Below, piece by piece: positions 23,386 to 32,774 of a stretch of 35,421 nt of DNA; within the stretch, counting starts at the first letter, position 1, and every line of letters begins with the position of its first letter. The translations under genes were made by a program, and so were the position numbers. The notes beneath the pieces were generated by a model that worked only from the letters and a program-made list of their open reading frames with translations, searched no databases and was not told the DNA's origin. Origin of the DNA: Pseudomonas atagonensis (GTDB lineage: Bacteria; Pseudomonadota; Gammaproteobacteria; Pseudomonadales; Pseudomonadaceae); NCBI RefSeq assembly GCF_011369485.1, contig NZ_VXCA01000032.1, forward strand, positions 1 to 35,421. The letters run 5' to 3'.

Positions 23386-24522
23386 ATGATCAGCAACAGA
23401 CATTTATTGATCCTGGCCGTGGCTCTGCTGATGTTTCCGCAGATCGCCCAGACCTTGTACAGCCCGGCGCTTGGAGATATCGGCCAGGCATTTGCGGTAA
23501 GCCCGCAAGCGGCGGCGCAAACGCTGTCGGTGTATTTCCTGGCATTCGCTTTCGGTGTGGTGACGTGGGGCCGGGTGTGTGACCGTATCGGTCGACGCCC
23601 GTCGATGCTCGCGGGGCTGACAATCTACGCAGTGGCCTGCGTCATCGGACTGTTTGCGGTGAGTTTCAACCAATTGTTGATGGCGCAAGCGTTGGCGGCA
23701 TTCGGCGCGGCGGTCGGTTCGGTGGTGACACAAACCCTGCTGCGCGACCGCTTTCAAGGCGCGGCGCTGGCGCAGGTGTTTTCGCTGGTCGGCATGGCGC
23801 TGGCGGCCAGTCCCGCGATTGGCTTGTTCAGCGGCGCCGCGCTGGTGCAGGGTTTCGGCTATCGCGGCGTGCTCGCTGCGTTGTTGCTGATCGCCGTGAC
23901 GTTGTGGCTGTGGAGCTGGCGCGCCTTGCCGGAAACCCTCGCGCAACCGCTGGCCTCGGTGGGCCTGTTTGAAACTCTCGCTCGCATGTTGTGCGACACC
24001 GCTATCTGGCGCTCGGCATTGTGGATCGCCTCGTTCAACGTGGCGTTGTTCAGTTATTACAGCCTCGGCCCGTTTCTGTTCCAGCGAATTGGCCTGAGTG
24101 AGGCGGCGTTCGGTTACAGCGGTGTGATCCTCGCCCTGGGCTCAGGGTTTGGAGCATGGCTCAACAAGCGATTGCTGAACGCAGGGTTCAGCGCGTTGCA
24201 GTTGATTCGTCTCGCCGGGTTCAGCTGTTTGCTGGGGGGACTCGGTGTCTGGGGGCTACAGGACAGCGGCGCGTTTGTCCTGCCGATGGTGCTGGTGGTA
24301 CTGGCGTTCGGCATGGCGATTCCGAATATTCTCGGTTCGGCGCTGGTCAATTACGCCGATCGTCTGGGCACCGCCGGTGCGTTGCTGGGCTTGCTTTATT
24401 ACCTGCTGATCGGCGCGGGACTGATGCTTGCCGGCGCATCTCAGGCTCTCGGGGAAACCCTGATCGTGTGTAGCGGCGTGGCTTTGCTGCTGACAATAAA
24501 CGTTGGAAAAGCAAATGTTTAA
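23386..24522 (+). CDS. Bcr/CflA-type MFS efflux transporter
   Basis: A 378-residue inner-membrane transporter with about 12 hydrophobic segments. The MFS motif A is visible as GRVCDRIGRRPSML between helices 2 and 3. The N-terminus (LLILAVALLMFPQIAQTLYSPALGDI) resembles Bcr/CflA drug exporters. GAGGAG is correctly placed before the ATG at 23386; an earlier in-frame TTG overlaps this site and is not the start. It is divergent from the AraC gene with a ~100-base shared control region. Confidence 0.88.
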   Translation: MISNRHLLILAVALLMFPQIAQTLYSPALGDIGQAFAVSPQAAAQTLSVYFLAFAFGVVTWGRVCDRIGRRPSMLAGLTIYAVACVIGLFAVSFNQLLMAQALAAFGAAVGSVVTQTLLRDRFQGAALAQVFSLVGMALAASPAIGLFSGAALVQGFGYRGVLAALLLIAVTLWLWSWRALPETLAQPLASVGLFETLARMLCDTAIWRSALWIASFNVALFSYYSLGPFLFQRIGLSEAAFGYSGVILALGSGFGAWLNKRLLNAGFSALQLIRLAGFSCLLGGLGVWGLQDSGAFVLPMVLVVLAFGMAIPNILGSALVNYADRLGTAGALLGLLYYLLIGAGLMLAGASQALGETLIVCSGVALLLTINVGKANV

Positions 24523-24523
24523 G

Positions 24524-24556
24524 AAATGTAAGCGCTGCAGGAAGCGTCTTGCATTT
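24524..24556 (+). terminator. imperfect hairpin after the MFS gene
   Basis: AAATGTAAGCGCT (24524-24536) can pair with AGCGTCTTGCATTT (24543-24556), allowing one mismatch and one bulge. It starts one base after the stop codon. Only a short T run follows, so it is a possible terminator. Confidence 0.4.
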
Positions 24557-24630
24557 GCGTAGGAAGGCTCTGACTATCACGAGCATTGATGGAGTGGCAT
24601 TACGCCATTTTATGAGTGCAAGGATGTTGC

Positions 24631-26358
24631 GTGCCGTATTCGTTTCGCGCTGTTTCTCGTCGTCGTTCCACGCGTTGCCCGCTGTTGTCGGCCTTTGTGT
24701 TGAGTGTGTGTGCCTCATCGCTTGAAGCCGCCGAACCTGGCGTGCCGGGCCAGGAAGCGCTGCGCCAGCAGCAACAGCAACAGCGCGATCTGCAACAACT
24801 TCAGCTTGAACAACGAAAGCGCCAATTGGAGCGCGGCGCATTCGGCCCGGCGCCGGTGACTCCGGCCATGCCCCAGACCGTCGCTCCCGATGAGCGTTGC
24901 TGGCCGCTGAGCGGCACGCGCATTGGCGGGGTCACGCTGATCGACAACGACAAGCTCAACGCGCGAATCAAGCCGCTGTTGGCGCCGTGCATGGGCATCG
25001 GCCAGATCAATCATCTGCTGGCGACGCTCACGGCGATTTACGTCGAGCAGGGTTACATCGCCAGCCGTCCCTACCTGAGCAGCGCGCCGGCGGCGGGGCA
25101 GTCGCTCGACATCATGATCGACGAAGGCTACATCGAGTCCATCGAACTGGCCGATCAGAGCCTGCTGGTTTCGCTGGGCGGTGCGTTCCCCGGCATGCTC
25201 GGCGAGCCGCTCAATCTGCGTGATCTGGAGCAGGGCCTGGATCAGCTGAATCGCCTGCGCTCGGTCGACCTGACCGCCGATATCGCGCCCGGCAGCCAGC
25301 CCGGGGCTTCGCGAATCATCCTGCGTCCGCGCACCTCGGGGCAGTCGCGCTGGGCCTTGAATGCCGGTATCGACAACCTCGGCAGCGCCAGCACCGGGCG
25401 TGATCGTGACACCGTCAGCCTGAGCCTCGACAGCCCGCTGCAACTCAACGACCTGTTGAGCCTCAGCGCCAGCGACACGCTGAATCAGGGCGACCGCTAC
25501 AGCCGCAACGCCAGCCTGTATTACGCGATTCCCTACGGTTACTGGACCTACAGCGTATTCGCCAGTCACGCCGAATATCGCGCGCCACTCAAGTTGCCGA
25601 GCGTGACCTTGCACAGCACCGGCATCACCGACCAGCTCAGCCTGCGTGCCGATCGTGTGCTGTGGCGTGATCAGAGCCGTCAGCTCAGCGCCAACCTGCA
25701 ACTCGCACATAAGGATGTCGACAGCTACCTGGAGAGTGCGCGGCTGAACATTCAGAGCCCGACCCTGACAGTTGCCGAGGCGGGACTGAACCTGTTCTGG
25801 CTCGACCGCGCGGTGTGGAACCTCGACGTCAATTACGCCCAAGGCCTGCGCTGGCTGGGTGCCGATGACGACGCACAGCATCAGGTCAAAAATCTGCCCA
25901 AGGCACAGTTTCGCAAGTACCGCGCCGGCCTCAGCCAATGGCGCAACGGCCAGCTCGGCGGGCAAGCGTGGCAGTGGCAGAGCCAACTCAATTTGCAGTA
26001 CAGCCCCGATCCGTTGCCGGCCATCGAACAACTGCTCGGCACCGACGATTCGGCGGTGCGCGGTTACCGGGTCAGCAGCGTCTCGGGCGCCAGCGGTGCG
26101 ATCTGGCGCAACACCTTGCGCCTGCCGTTGCGCAGCGAATGGCCCGTGCAGATCACTCCGCGCGTTGGCCTCGACCACGGCTGGCTCAAGGCCGATAACC
26201 GCACTCAAAGCCAACGCTTGAGCGGCGCCAGCATCGGCCTGAACCTGGGCTGGAAAAACCTGCAAGTGGACGTCGATTACCAACGCGCACTCAACACCCC
26301 GACCGGGCTGCCGCACGAGCCTGAAACCTGGCTGATGCGGGTCGGGGTGCAGATATGA
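24631..26358 (+). CDS. two-partner secretion outer-membrane transporter TpsB (ShlB/FhaC/HecB family)
   Basis: A ~575-residue Omp85-superfamily pore that secretes and releases its TpsA partner. After a signal sequence comes a Gln-rich helix (residues ~45-75) and POTRA domains (~80-230; cysteine pair ERCWPLSG and APCMGIGQINHL; YVEQGYIASRPYL). A 16-strand barrel follows. The L6 loop motif VRGY is at 476-479, and the barrel ends in LMRVGVQI. I chose GTG at 24631 because AAGGA lies six bases before it; a GTG at 24616 is in frame. The stop overlaps the ATG of the TpsA gene, a classical TPS operon. Confidence 0.92.
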   Translation: MPYSFRAVSRRRSTRCPLLSAFVLSVCASSLEAAEPGVPGQEALRQQQQQQRDLQQLQLEQRKRQLERGAFGPAPVTPAMPQTVAPDERCWPLSGTRIGGVTLIDNDKLNARIKPLLAPCMGIGQINHLLATLTAIYVEQGYIASRPYLSSAPAAGQSLDIMIDEGYIESIELADQSLLVSLGGAFPGMLGEPLNLRDLEQGLDQLNRLRSVDLTADIAPGSQPGASRIILRPRTSGQSRWALNAGIDNLGSASTGRDRDTVSLSLDSPLQLNDLLSLSASDTLNQGDRYSRNASLYYAIPYGYWTYSVFASHAEYRAPLKLPSVTLHSTGITDQLSLRADRVLWRDQSRQLSANLQLAHKDVDSYLESARLNIQSPTLTVAEAGLNLFWLDRAVWNLDVNYAQGLRWLGADDDAQHQVKNLPKAQFRKYRAGLSQWRNGQLGGQAWQWQSQLNLQYSPDPLPAIEQLLGTDDSAVRGYRVSSVSGASGAIWRNTLRLPLRSEWPVQITPRVGLDHGWLKADNRTQSQRLSGASIGLNLGWKNLQVDVDYQRALNTPTGLPHEPETWLMRVGVQI

Positions 26359-29300
26359 CGTTTTACCAACCGAATCAAGCAGTGAACCAACAGCCGCCGG
26401 ATCTGAGCGCGACAGCCACGGCCAAGACCAAAACGCGCGACGTGATGCCGTACTTACATGGAGACGTTTTTATGCCAGCACACACCTTTGCATTTCATCT
26501 TTCCCCGCGGGGCAAATTGCGCTGGGCGATTGCCAGCCTGTTCTTCGCCGTCCACCTGCCGAGCGCGCTCGCCGGTGGGGTGGTCGTCGCTCCAGGACCC
26601 GGCGGCACCGCGCAACTGCAAACCCAAGGCGGTGTGCCCATCGTCAACATCGTCGCGCCCAACGGTTCGGGCCTGTCGCACAACCAGTTCCTCGACTACA
26701 ACGTCGACCGCCAGGGCCTGGTGCTGAACAACGCCTTGCAGGCCGGGCAGTCGCAACTCGCCGGGCAACTGGCCGCCAACCCGCAACTGCAAGGGCAGGC
26801 CGCCAGCGTGATCCTCAACGAAGTGATCAGCCGCAACCCGTCGGCTATCAATGGCGCGCAGGAAATCTTCGGTCGCGCTGCCGATTACGTGTTGGCCAAT
26901 CCCAACGGTATTTCGGTGAACGGCGGCAGTTTCATCAACACGCCGAACGCCAATTTGCTGGTCGGTCGCCCGGAACTGAACGACGGCAAATTGCAAGGTT
27001 TGAACACCCGTGACGCCAGCGGTCAGTTGCAGATTCACAACGGCGGGCTGCGCAACGGCGAGGGCTCGATCAACCTGATCGCCCCGCGCATCGACGCTCA
27101 AGGCGCGATCAGTGCCCGCGATCAACTCAACCTCACGGTCGGGCGCAATCAGCTCGACTACGCCACCGGTCAGGTGAAAACCGTGGACCCGGCGGGCAAC
27201 ACTGGCGATCAGCGCATCGACGCCAGCCTGTTCGGCGCGATGCAGGCCGGACGCATCAATATCGTCAGCACCGCTGAAGGTGCCGGCGTGCGGGTTGGCG
27301 CGGTGCAAGTGGCGGGGCGCGATGGTGTGCAGATTCGCTCGGCCGGTGACCTCAGTGTCAGTGGTGAAGCCGTGGCCAACAGCCTCGACGTGACCCGCGC
27401 AGGCATCCGCAGCAATCAGGGCAATGTCGCTTTGCACAGTGGCAAGGACCTGACCCTGGCCGCCACCGATGTCAGCGGCCGCGATATCACCGTCGAGGCC
27501 AAACGCAACCTGACCCTGACCACGGTGGAAAGTCGCAGGCTCCAGGAAAAACGCGAAAACTGGAACAACAGCACCATCGGCATCACCTGGGAAACCTACG
27601 ACCGCAACCAGACCGACAGCGAAACCCGTCAGCACGGCAGCCAGATCGTTGCCAGCCGCGACGCGAAACTGTCTTCCGGCAAAGACACCGAACTCAAAGC
27701 CGCCAAGGTTGAAGCGGCGAAAAATCTAGACGTGCAAAGCGGCGGCGACCTGCGCCTGACTGCCGCCACGGAAAGTCATGTCCAGACCGATCAGGGCAAC
27801 CATCGCAAACACCTGTGGAAGGCCAACTGGGACAACAGCAGCGAAGAACAGCGCAGCGTCACCAGCCAGTTGAAGGCTGGCAACATTGCCCTGCAAACCG
27901 CTGCGCTGTTGCGCTCGGAAGGCGCAGAACTGACCAGTGCGGGCGACCTGCAACTGGCCGGCAAACAAGTGGAAATCACCACGGCCACACGCACCAGCCG
28001 GAGCAACGACAACCGCTACTCCGGCGACTTGGTCGGCGGTGGTTTCTTCGGCAAGACCGGTGATGCCGACAAGGGCCAGACCCGGCATCAGGGCAGCAAG
28101 ATCAACGCCGCCGGCAACCTGATCGTCAAGGCAGACGAGGTGCGCATCAGCGGCAGCCAGGTGCGCGGCGCCAGCGAAGCGAGCGTGATCAGCGACAAGG
28201 GTTCGCTGACCATCGACGGCGTGCAGGACACCTCGCACAGCAACCATCACGACAAGGACAGCAAGTTCTTCGGCATCACCAAGGACGAGTCGCGGCAGAA
28301 CAGCAAGGACAGCACCACGCTGGGCAGCGAACTGGTCTCCGATAGCAACCTCAAGCTCAAGAGTGCCAAGGACATTGAAGTGGCCGGCTCGACGGTCAAG
28401 GCTGGCGGTGCGCTGACGGCGGATGCGGCGGGTGATGTGAATGTACATTCGGCACAGAACACTCACGACAGCACGGTCGCCGCCGAGAATCGCGGCTTCG
28501 ATGCTTACGCCAAAGAGCAAACGCCGGAGCAATATCGCGCCGGGATTCACTACGAAGACAAGCAACAAACCGTGACCCGCAACGACGTCACCCAGCAAGG
28601 CTCCAGCCTCAGCGGCGACAGCGTGCAGGTGAAGGCCGGCGGTGATGTGACCCTCAAAGGCGCCGAAGTGAAATCCACTGCCGGCGACACGACCCTGAGC
28701 GGCAAAAACGTCGCGCTGCTGGCCGAAGAGGACAGCCACACAACCTCCACCGAAAACAGCAGCACCGGCGGCGGTTTCTACTACACCGGCGGCCTCGACC
28801 GCGCCGGCAGCGGCATCGATTTCGCCCACCGTACTTCGCAGGATTCGACCAGCAAAACCACCGCGCAAACCACCCACGTGCAGAGCAGCGGTGGGCTGAA
28901 CATCAATGCCGACACGCTCGCCACTGAAGGCGCGCAGCTCAAGGCGGGCAACGGTCTGAACGTTGTCGCCAACCAAGTCGACAACCGTGCGGCGAGCAAC
29001 ACCGAGAACAGCAGCCACAGCGAGAACAACTGGTCGGCGGACATCGGCGCCAACGTCGAGTACAAAGACATCGCCCGACCTGTCGCGGGCGCCGTCAAAG
29101 ACGTGCTCAACGGCAAGGTGCCGGACAAGGAAGCACTGGCCAATCTCGGTCAGCCGAATGTCGGTATCGACGTCGCCATCGGCCACGGCAGCGCGAGCAA
29201 ATCCGAGCAGATCAGCAACGCCGTGGTCAGCCGTTTTGACGGCGCCAGCGTCGACGTCAACGTGACGGGAACGCTGCACGAACAGGGCACCCAGTACAAC

Positions 29301-30938
29301 GCCAGTGCCGGCAAAGTGAACATCAGCGCCGACAAAATGCTGGCTGATGCCGCGAGCAACACGCACAGGAGCACCGACAACGCGGTGGACGCCAAGGTCG
29401 ACGTGCGGGTCTACACCAAAACCGGTGAGGACGTGAACGTCGCCGGCAGCGGCGCGGGTGGCAGCAGCCAGTCCGCCAAGGACAGCTCCACGGCAGTGGT
29501 CGGCGGCTATGCCGGCAGCCAAGGCGTGAACATTAAAACAGCGGGCGACGCGCGGATCGAAGGTAGCCGTTTTGACGGCGGGCAGGGCGGTGTAAGCATC
29601 AATACCGGCGGCGATCTTGCACTCAATCAAGCCAACGACCGCCAGCACAGCAGCGAATCCAGCCTGCGCGGCAACGGCTCGCTGACCGTCGGCACCTTGC
29701 CCGGCACCGACGGCACTAACGTTGACCTAGGCGCCGGGTTCCAGCTCGATCACACCGGTAAACAAACCACCGACACACAGTCCTACGTAGCAAGCATCAG
29801 CGGCAACGGCGTGCAGTTGAGCAGCGGCGGCAATCAGACCCAGCAAGGCACGAAAATCGACAGTGCTGGCGGCATCGATTTGCACGCCGACAGCAAACTC
29901 GATCTGCAAGCCGCTACCGACACTCACGACGCCACCGGCAGCAATCTCGGCGGCGGCTTGAAGGGCGGCGGCAGCAAAACCAGCAGCGAAAAAAGCCGCG
30001 ATCAGGGCGGCAATCTCAGCGGCAACTTCAACATCGGTCGGGTCAACGAGAGCGCACAAAACCTGACGGGCGGCCAACTCAACGGTCAGGGCGCAATCGC
30101 CTTGAGTGGCGATTCGGTACACCTGCAAGGCACGCAAGTCAGCGCGCCAAACGTCAGCATCGACGCGCAGAAGGGTGGCTACGTTCAGGAGTCCACCCAA
30201 TCCAGCAACAACCGCAATAACTGGAGTGTTGCGTTGAATGCCGGCGGTAACCTGAGTAGCAAGACTCCGACGGCTGCCGATGAAAAGGCCAGCAGCGATC
30301 ACGGCTTCAACGCCAGCGCCAAGGTGGGCGTGGATTACCTGCAAGGCACCACACAGCAGAACAGCCAGATCAAGGCTGACACGCTGGTACTGAACAGCGC
30401 CGGTGATGCACAGCTGTCGGGCGCGCGGATCGACGCCAAGACTGTCAGCGGCAAGGTTGCCGGTGACCTGAAGGTCGATAGCCGTCAGGACTCGCAGACT
30501 CACGCCGAGGTCGATGTCGATCTGGGTCTGACGGCGAAGAGGAACCCGCCGAGCGACAAGGAAAAACTCGCCGGTACCGACTACAAACCGACGCTGAAAG
30601 CGCAGGGTGAGTACGCGCACAAGCACAGCGTGGCGCAGGCCTCAGGCATCAGCGGCAGCCAGGGTGTGAACATCGGGGTTGGCGGCAATACACAATTGAC
30701 CGGCGCACGTATTTCGTCGACTGAAGGCAAGGTTGATCTGGGTGGCTCGAAGGTCAGCAGCACCGACCTGAACAACCGTGACTACGGCGTAAAAGCCGGC
30801 CTCGACCTGCCCCACAAAACCGAGGAAAACGCACCGAAGGTTTCCCTTGAAAACGGCAACCTGAAAGTCGGCCCGGTTACCCTCAGCGGGCATCTGGACA
30901 GCCAGACTTTGCAAGCGGGCATCGACGAAAAAGGCTGA
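26355..30938 (+). CDS. two-partner secretion exoprotein TpsA, filamentous hemagglutinin-like
   Basis: A 1527-residue secreted beta-helical adhesin. The Sec signal is followed by a TPS domain (~75-320) containing NPNGI (182-186), needed for recognition by TpsB. The rest consists of repeated hemagglutinin units (GKDLTLAATDVSGRDITVEA, KDTELKAAKVEAAKNLDVQS and relatives) forming a long fibre. The protein ends in the same repeat style (LQAGIDEKG). No VENN motif, pretoxin domain or CdiA-CT toxin is seen, and no immunity gene follows. It is thus an adhesin rather than a contact-dependent toxin, or a shortened form. ATG at 26355 overlaps the TpsB stop; ATG at 26472 with TGGAGA ahead gives a shorter signal and is a credible alternative. 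Confidence 0.9.
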   Translation: MTFYQPNQAVNQQPPDLSATATAKTKTRDVMPYLHGDVFMPAHTFAFHLSPRGKLRWAIASLFFAVHLPSALAGGVVVAPGPGGTAQLQTQGGVPIVNIVAPNGSGLSHNQFLDYNVDRQGLVLNNALQAGQSQLAGQLAANPQLQGQAASVILNEVISRNPSAINGAQEIFGRAADYVLANPNGISVNGGSFINTPNANLLVGRPELNDGKLQGLNTRDASGQLQIHNGGLRNGEGSINLIAPRIDAQGAISARDQLNLTVGRNQLDYATGQVKTVDPAGNTGDQRIDASLFGAMQAGRINIVSTAEGAGVRVGAVQVAGRDGVQIRSAGDLSVSGEAVANSLDVTRAGIRSNQGNVALHSGKDLTLAATDVSGRDITVEAKRNLTLTTVESRRLQEKRENWNNSTIGITWETYDRNQTDSETRQHGSQIVASRDAKLSSGKDTELKAAKVEAAKNLDVQSGGDLRLTAATESHVQTDQGNHRKHLWKANWDNSSEEQRSVTSQLKAGNIALQTAALLRSEGAELTSAGDLQLAGKQVEITTATRTSRSNDNRYSGDLVGGGFFGKTGDADKGQTRHQGSKINAAGNLIVKADEVRISGSQVRGASEASVISDKGSLTIDGVQDTSHSNHHDKDSKFFGITKDESRQNSKDSTTLGSELVSDSNLKLKSAKDIEVAGSTVKAGGALTADAAGDVNVHSAQNTHDSTVAAENRGFDAYAKEQTPEQYRAGIHYEDKQQTVTRNDVTQQGSSLSGDSVQVKAGGDVTLKGAEVKSTAGDTTLSGKNVALLAEEDSHTTSTENSSTGGGFYYTGGLDRAGSGIDFAHRTSQDSTSKTTAQTTHVQSSGGLNINADTLATEGAQLKAGNGLNVVANQVDNRAASNTENSSHSENNWSADIGANVEYKDIARPVAGAVKDVLNGKVPDKEALANLGQPNVGIDVAIGHGSASKSEQISNAVVSRFDGASVDVNVTGTLHEQGTQYNASAGKVNISADKMLADAASNTHRSTDNAVDAKVDVRVYTKTGEDVNVAGSGAGGSSQSAKDSSTAVVGGYAGSQGVNIKTAGDARIEGSRFDGGQGGVSINTGGDLALNQANDRQHSSESSLRGNGSLTVGTLPGTDGTNVDLGAGFQLDHTGKQTTDTQSYVASISGNGVQLSSGGNQTQQGTKIDSAGGIDLHADSKLDLQAATDTHDATGSNLGGGLKGGGSKTSSEKSRDQGGNLSGNFNIGRVNESAQNLTGGQLNGQGAIALSGDSVHLQGTQVSAPNVSIDAQKGGYVQESTQSSNNRNNWSVALNAGGNLSSKTPTAADEKASSDHGFNASAKVGVDYLQGTTQQNSQIKADTLVLNSAGDAQLSGARIDAKTVSGKVAGDLKVDSRQDSQTHAEVDVDLGLTAKRNPPSDKEKLAGTDYKPTLKAQGEYAHKHSVAQASGISGSQGVNIGVGGNTQLTGARISSTEGKVDLGGSKVSSTDLNNRDYGVKAGLDLPHKTEENAPKVSLENGNLKVGPVTLSGHLDSQTLQAGIDEKG

Positions 30939-30953
30939 CACACTACAAAACCC

Positions 30954-31042
30954 TGTGGGAGCGGGCTTGCTCGCGAAGACGGTGGCTCAGTCAAATCTGC
31001 ACTGACTGAACTGACGCCTTCGCGAGCAAGCCCGCTCCCACA
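30954..31042. repeat. REPIN (two inverted REP sequences)
   Basis: A 25-base REP core (30954-30978) is perfectly inverted at 31018-31042 with a 39-base spacer. The symmetry continues outward into CAAAACCC on both sides with a two-base offset, giving an element of about 30944-31052. The spacer has its own short inverted repeat (CAGTCA/TGACTG). This is a typical Pseudomonas REPIN, mobilised in trans by a RAYT transposase not encoded here. Confidence 0.92.
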
Positions 31043-31107
31043 TTGGGTTTTGTAATGGCCGGAAACGTCTCATCGTCGACGCGCAGAGGAATCCATTGCT
31101 TCGGCTT

Positions 31108-31126
31108 AATAGGAAGCATTACTATT
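31108..31126 (+). promoter_or_regulatory. candidate Fur box upstream of the ECF sigma gene
   Basis: A 19-base imperfect palindrome with AATAG and CTATT ends matches about 10 of 19 positions of the classical Fur box. It sits 35 bases upstream of the sigma factor start, where iron-dependent repression of fecI-type genes usually acts. Confidence 0.45.
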
Positions 31127-31160
31127 CACGCCCCTTTCCTCACCACGCCGCCCATATCCC

Positions 31161-31652
31161 ATGCGCCCCCGCAGACCCGGCTTTTTCGAGCATTACGAAG
31201 AGTTGATCGGCACCTGGACTCGTCGCCTGCGCAATCGCGCGCAGGCCGAGGATCTGGCGCACGACACCTTTGTGCGGGTGCTCGAATCCGATTCGGCGGC
31301 GGTGCAGCAGCCCCGGGCGTATTTGCACCAGACCGCACGCAATATCGCGGTCGATGGCTATCGGCGTGAGGATCGGCGCGGTGCCATGGAGTCGGAGGCG
31401 ATCGATCACAGTGTGTCGTCGTCCGGCGACCCGGAGCATTACATGCATGCGATCCAGTTGGCCGACTCCATCGAACGGGCGCTCGCGGAGTTGCCGGTCA
31501 ATTGCCGGAAGATTTTCGTCTGGCAGAAGATCGAAGGCCTGACTCAGGCGGAAATCGCCGAACGCCTGGGGCTGTCCAGAAACATGGTCGAAAAGTATAT
31601 GATCCGCACCCTGCGGCATCTGCGTGATCGCCTCGACGGGTTGCAGTCATGA
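31161..31652 (+). CDS. fecI: ECF sigma factor, FecI family
   Basis: A 163-residue extracytoplasmic-function sigma factor. Region 2 is visible as YEELIGTWTRRLRNRAQAED-LAHDTFVRVLE and QPRAYLHQTARNIAVDGYRRE. Region 4 is visible as ALAELPVNCRKIFVWQKIEG and LTQAEIAERLGLSRNMVEKY. It directs RNA polymerase to the receptor gene promoter after a signal from the anti-sigma protein encoded next. The order sigma, regulator, TonB receptor is that of the fec system. No strong ribosome binding site is seen at this ATG. Specificity for citrate rests on the receptor. Confidence 0.9.
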   Translation: MRPRRPGFFEHYEELIGTWTRRLRNRAQAEDLAHDTFVRVLESDSAAVQQPRAYLHQTARNIAVDGYRREDRRGAMESEAIDHSVSSSGDPEHYMHAIQLADSIERALAELPVNCRKIFVWQKIEGLTQAEIAERLGLSRNMVEKYMIRTLRHLRDRLDGLQS

Positions 31653-31692
31653 CCGGCCGCAGCTTTTCATCCCCAGCCAAACAGGACATTCC

Positions 31693-32676
31693 ATGATGGA
31701 TACTCGTGATTGCGCGTGCGGGCAAACGACGGTGCGCGATGACGCGGCTCGCTGGTTTGTGCGTTTGCAGGAGCCGGTCGTCAGCGCCGACGAGCAGCAG
31801 CGCTTCGACGCGTGGCTGAATGAACACCCGCAACACCGCGACGAATTCCAGTTGCTGCAAGGCTTGTGGTCGGCTGCCGATCTGTTGCCGGCGCCACGGC
31901 TCAAGGCCCTTGCCGAAACACCATCCGGTCGCCGCGAGCGCCGTCCGTTATTGCGCTATGCAGTAGCGGCCAGTGTGTTGGCGGTGGCGCTTGGTCTCGG
32001 TCTGTTCAGCGGTTTGAATCATCCTGAAGGCTACAGCGCCGAGTTCGCCACGGCGTTGGGCGAGCGCAAACATGTCGCGCTGCCGGATGGCTCGGTGATC
32101 GATCTGAACAGCCGCAGCCGCTTGCAGGTGCGCTATGAAAAGGATCGCCGGCTGATCGAGTTGACTGAAGGCGAGGCGATGTTCAGCGTTCAGCACGACA
32201 CCGCGCGGCCCTTTGTGGTCGAAGCCGGCAGCGGCAAGGTCACGGTCACCGGCACTCGCTTCGATGTGCGTCGCGACGTCACGCAAACCCGCGTGGCGGT
32301 GGAGCAGGGCACGGTCAAGGTGCAGGGGCGTAATGCGCCGGATGATCAGTTCATCAGTCTGACCGCAGGGCTGGGCACGCATGTCGATACGCAGGGTGTG
32401 GTGGCCAACGCTTACGCGGTCAACCCGGCAGAACTGACGGCGTGGCGCAGCGGCAAACTGGTGTTTAACAATGCCAGCCTCAGCGAAGTCGCCGCCGAAG
32501 TGTCGCGTTATCGCGACAAGCCGCTGACGGTCAGTAACCCGAATGTAGCCAGTCTGCGCCTGACCAGCGTGTTCAAATCCGACAACACCGAGGCCTTGCT
32601 CAAGGCCTTGCCGAGCATCCTGCCGGTGGCCGTTCGCACCCTTGCGGATGGCAGTCAGGAAATAATTTCAAAATAA
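31693..32676 (+). CDS. fecR: FecR-family anti-sigma/sigma regulator
   Basis: A 327-residue inner-membrane signal transducer. The cytoplasmic N-terminus (RWFVRLQEPVVSADEQQRFDAWLNEHPQHRDEFQ) binds the sigma factor. One membrane helix lies at about 88-108. The periplasmic FecR domain follows (GERKHVALPDGSVIDLNSRSRLQ, FVVEAGSGKVTVTGTRFDVR). The C-terminus (LSEVAAEVSRYRDKPLTV) contacts the receptor's signalling domain. The start ATG follows CAGGA; an upstream in-frame GTG overlaps fecI and is unlikely. It lies 40 bases after fecI. Confidence 0.92.
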   Translation: MMDTRDCACGQTTVRDDAARWFVRLQEPVVSADEQQRFDAWLNEHPQHRDEFQLLQGLWSAADLLPAPRLKALAETPSGRRERRPLLRYAVAASVLAVALGLGLFSGLNHPEGYSAEFATALGERKHVALPDGSVIDLNSRSRLQVRYEKDRRLIELTEGEAMFSVQHDTARPFVVEAGSGKVTVTGTRFDVRRDVTQTRVAVEQGTVKVQGRNAPDDQFISLTAGLGTHVDTQGVVANAYAVNPAELTAWRSGKLVFNNASLSEVAAEVSRYRDKPLTVSNPNVASLRLTSVFKSDNTEALLKALPSILPVAVRTLADGSQEIISK

Positions 32677-32686
32677 AATTCAGGTT
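32658..32686 (+). promoter_or_regulatory. candidate FecI-type promoter of the receptor gene
   Basis: GGAAAT (32658-32663) at the end of fecR matches the -35 element known for the E. coli fecA promoter. It is followed by AATT and, after 17 bases, CAGGTT with a T tract at the -10 position. This would transcribe the receptor gene with a ~90-base leader. Confidence 0.45.
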
Positions 32687-32774
32687 TTTTTCGAGTTCAT
32701 CGTCTTCCTGTTCAACTGCAACTGGTTTGCATTAACAGCCGCACACTCTTGCGATCCACAGGACTACGTTCGAC

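Noticed and set aside
24715..26316. Long minus-strand frame opposite the TpsB gene
   Set aside because: Its translation shows no domain and the plus strand encodes a clear TpsB with the VRGY motif.
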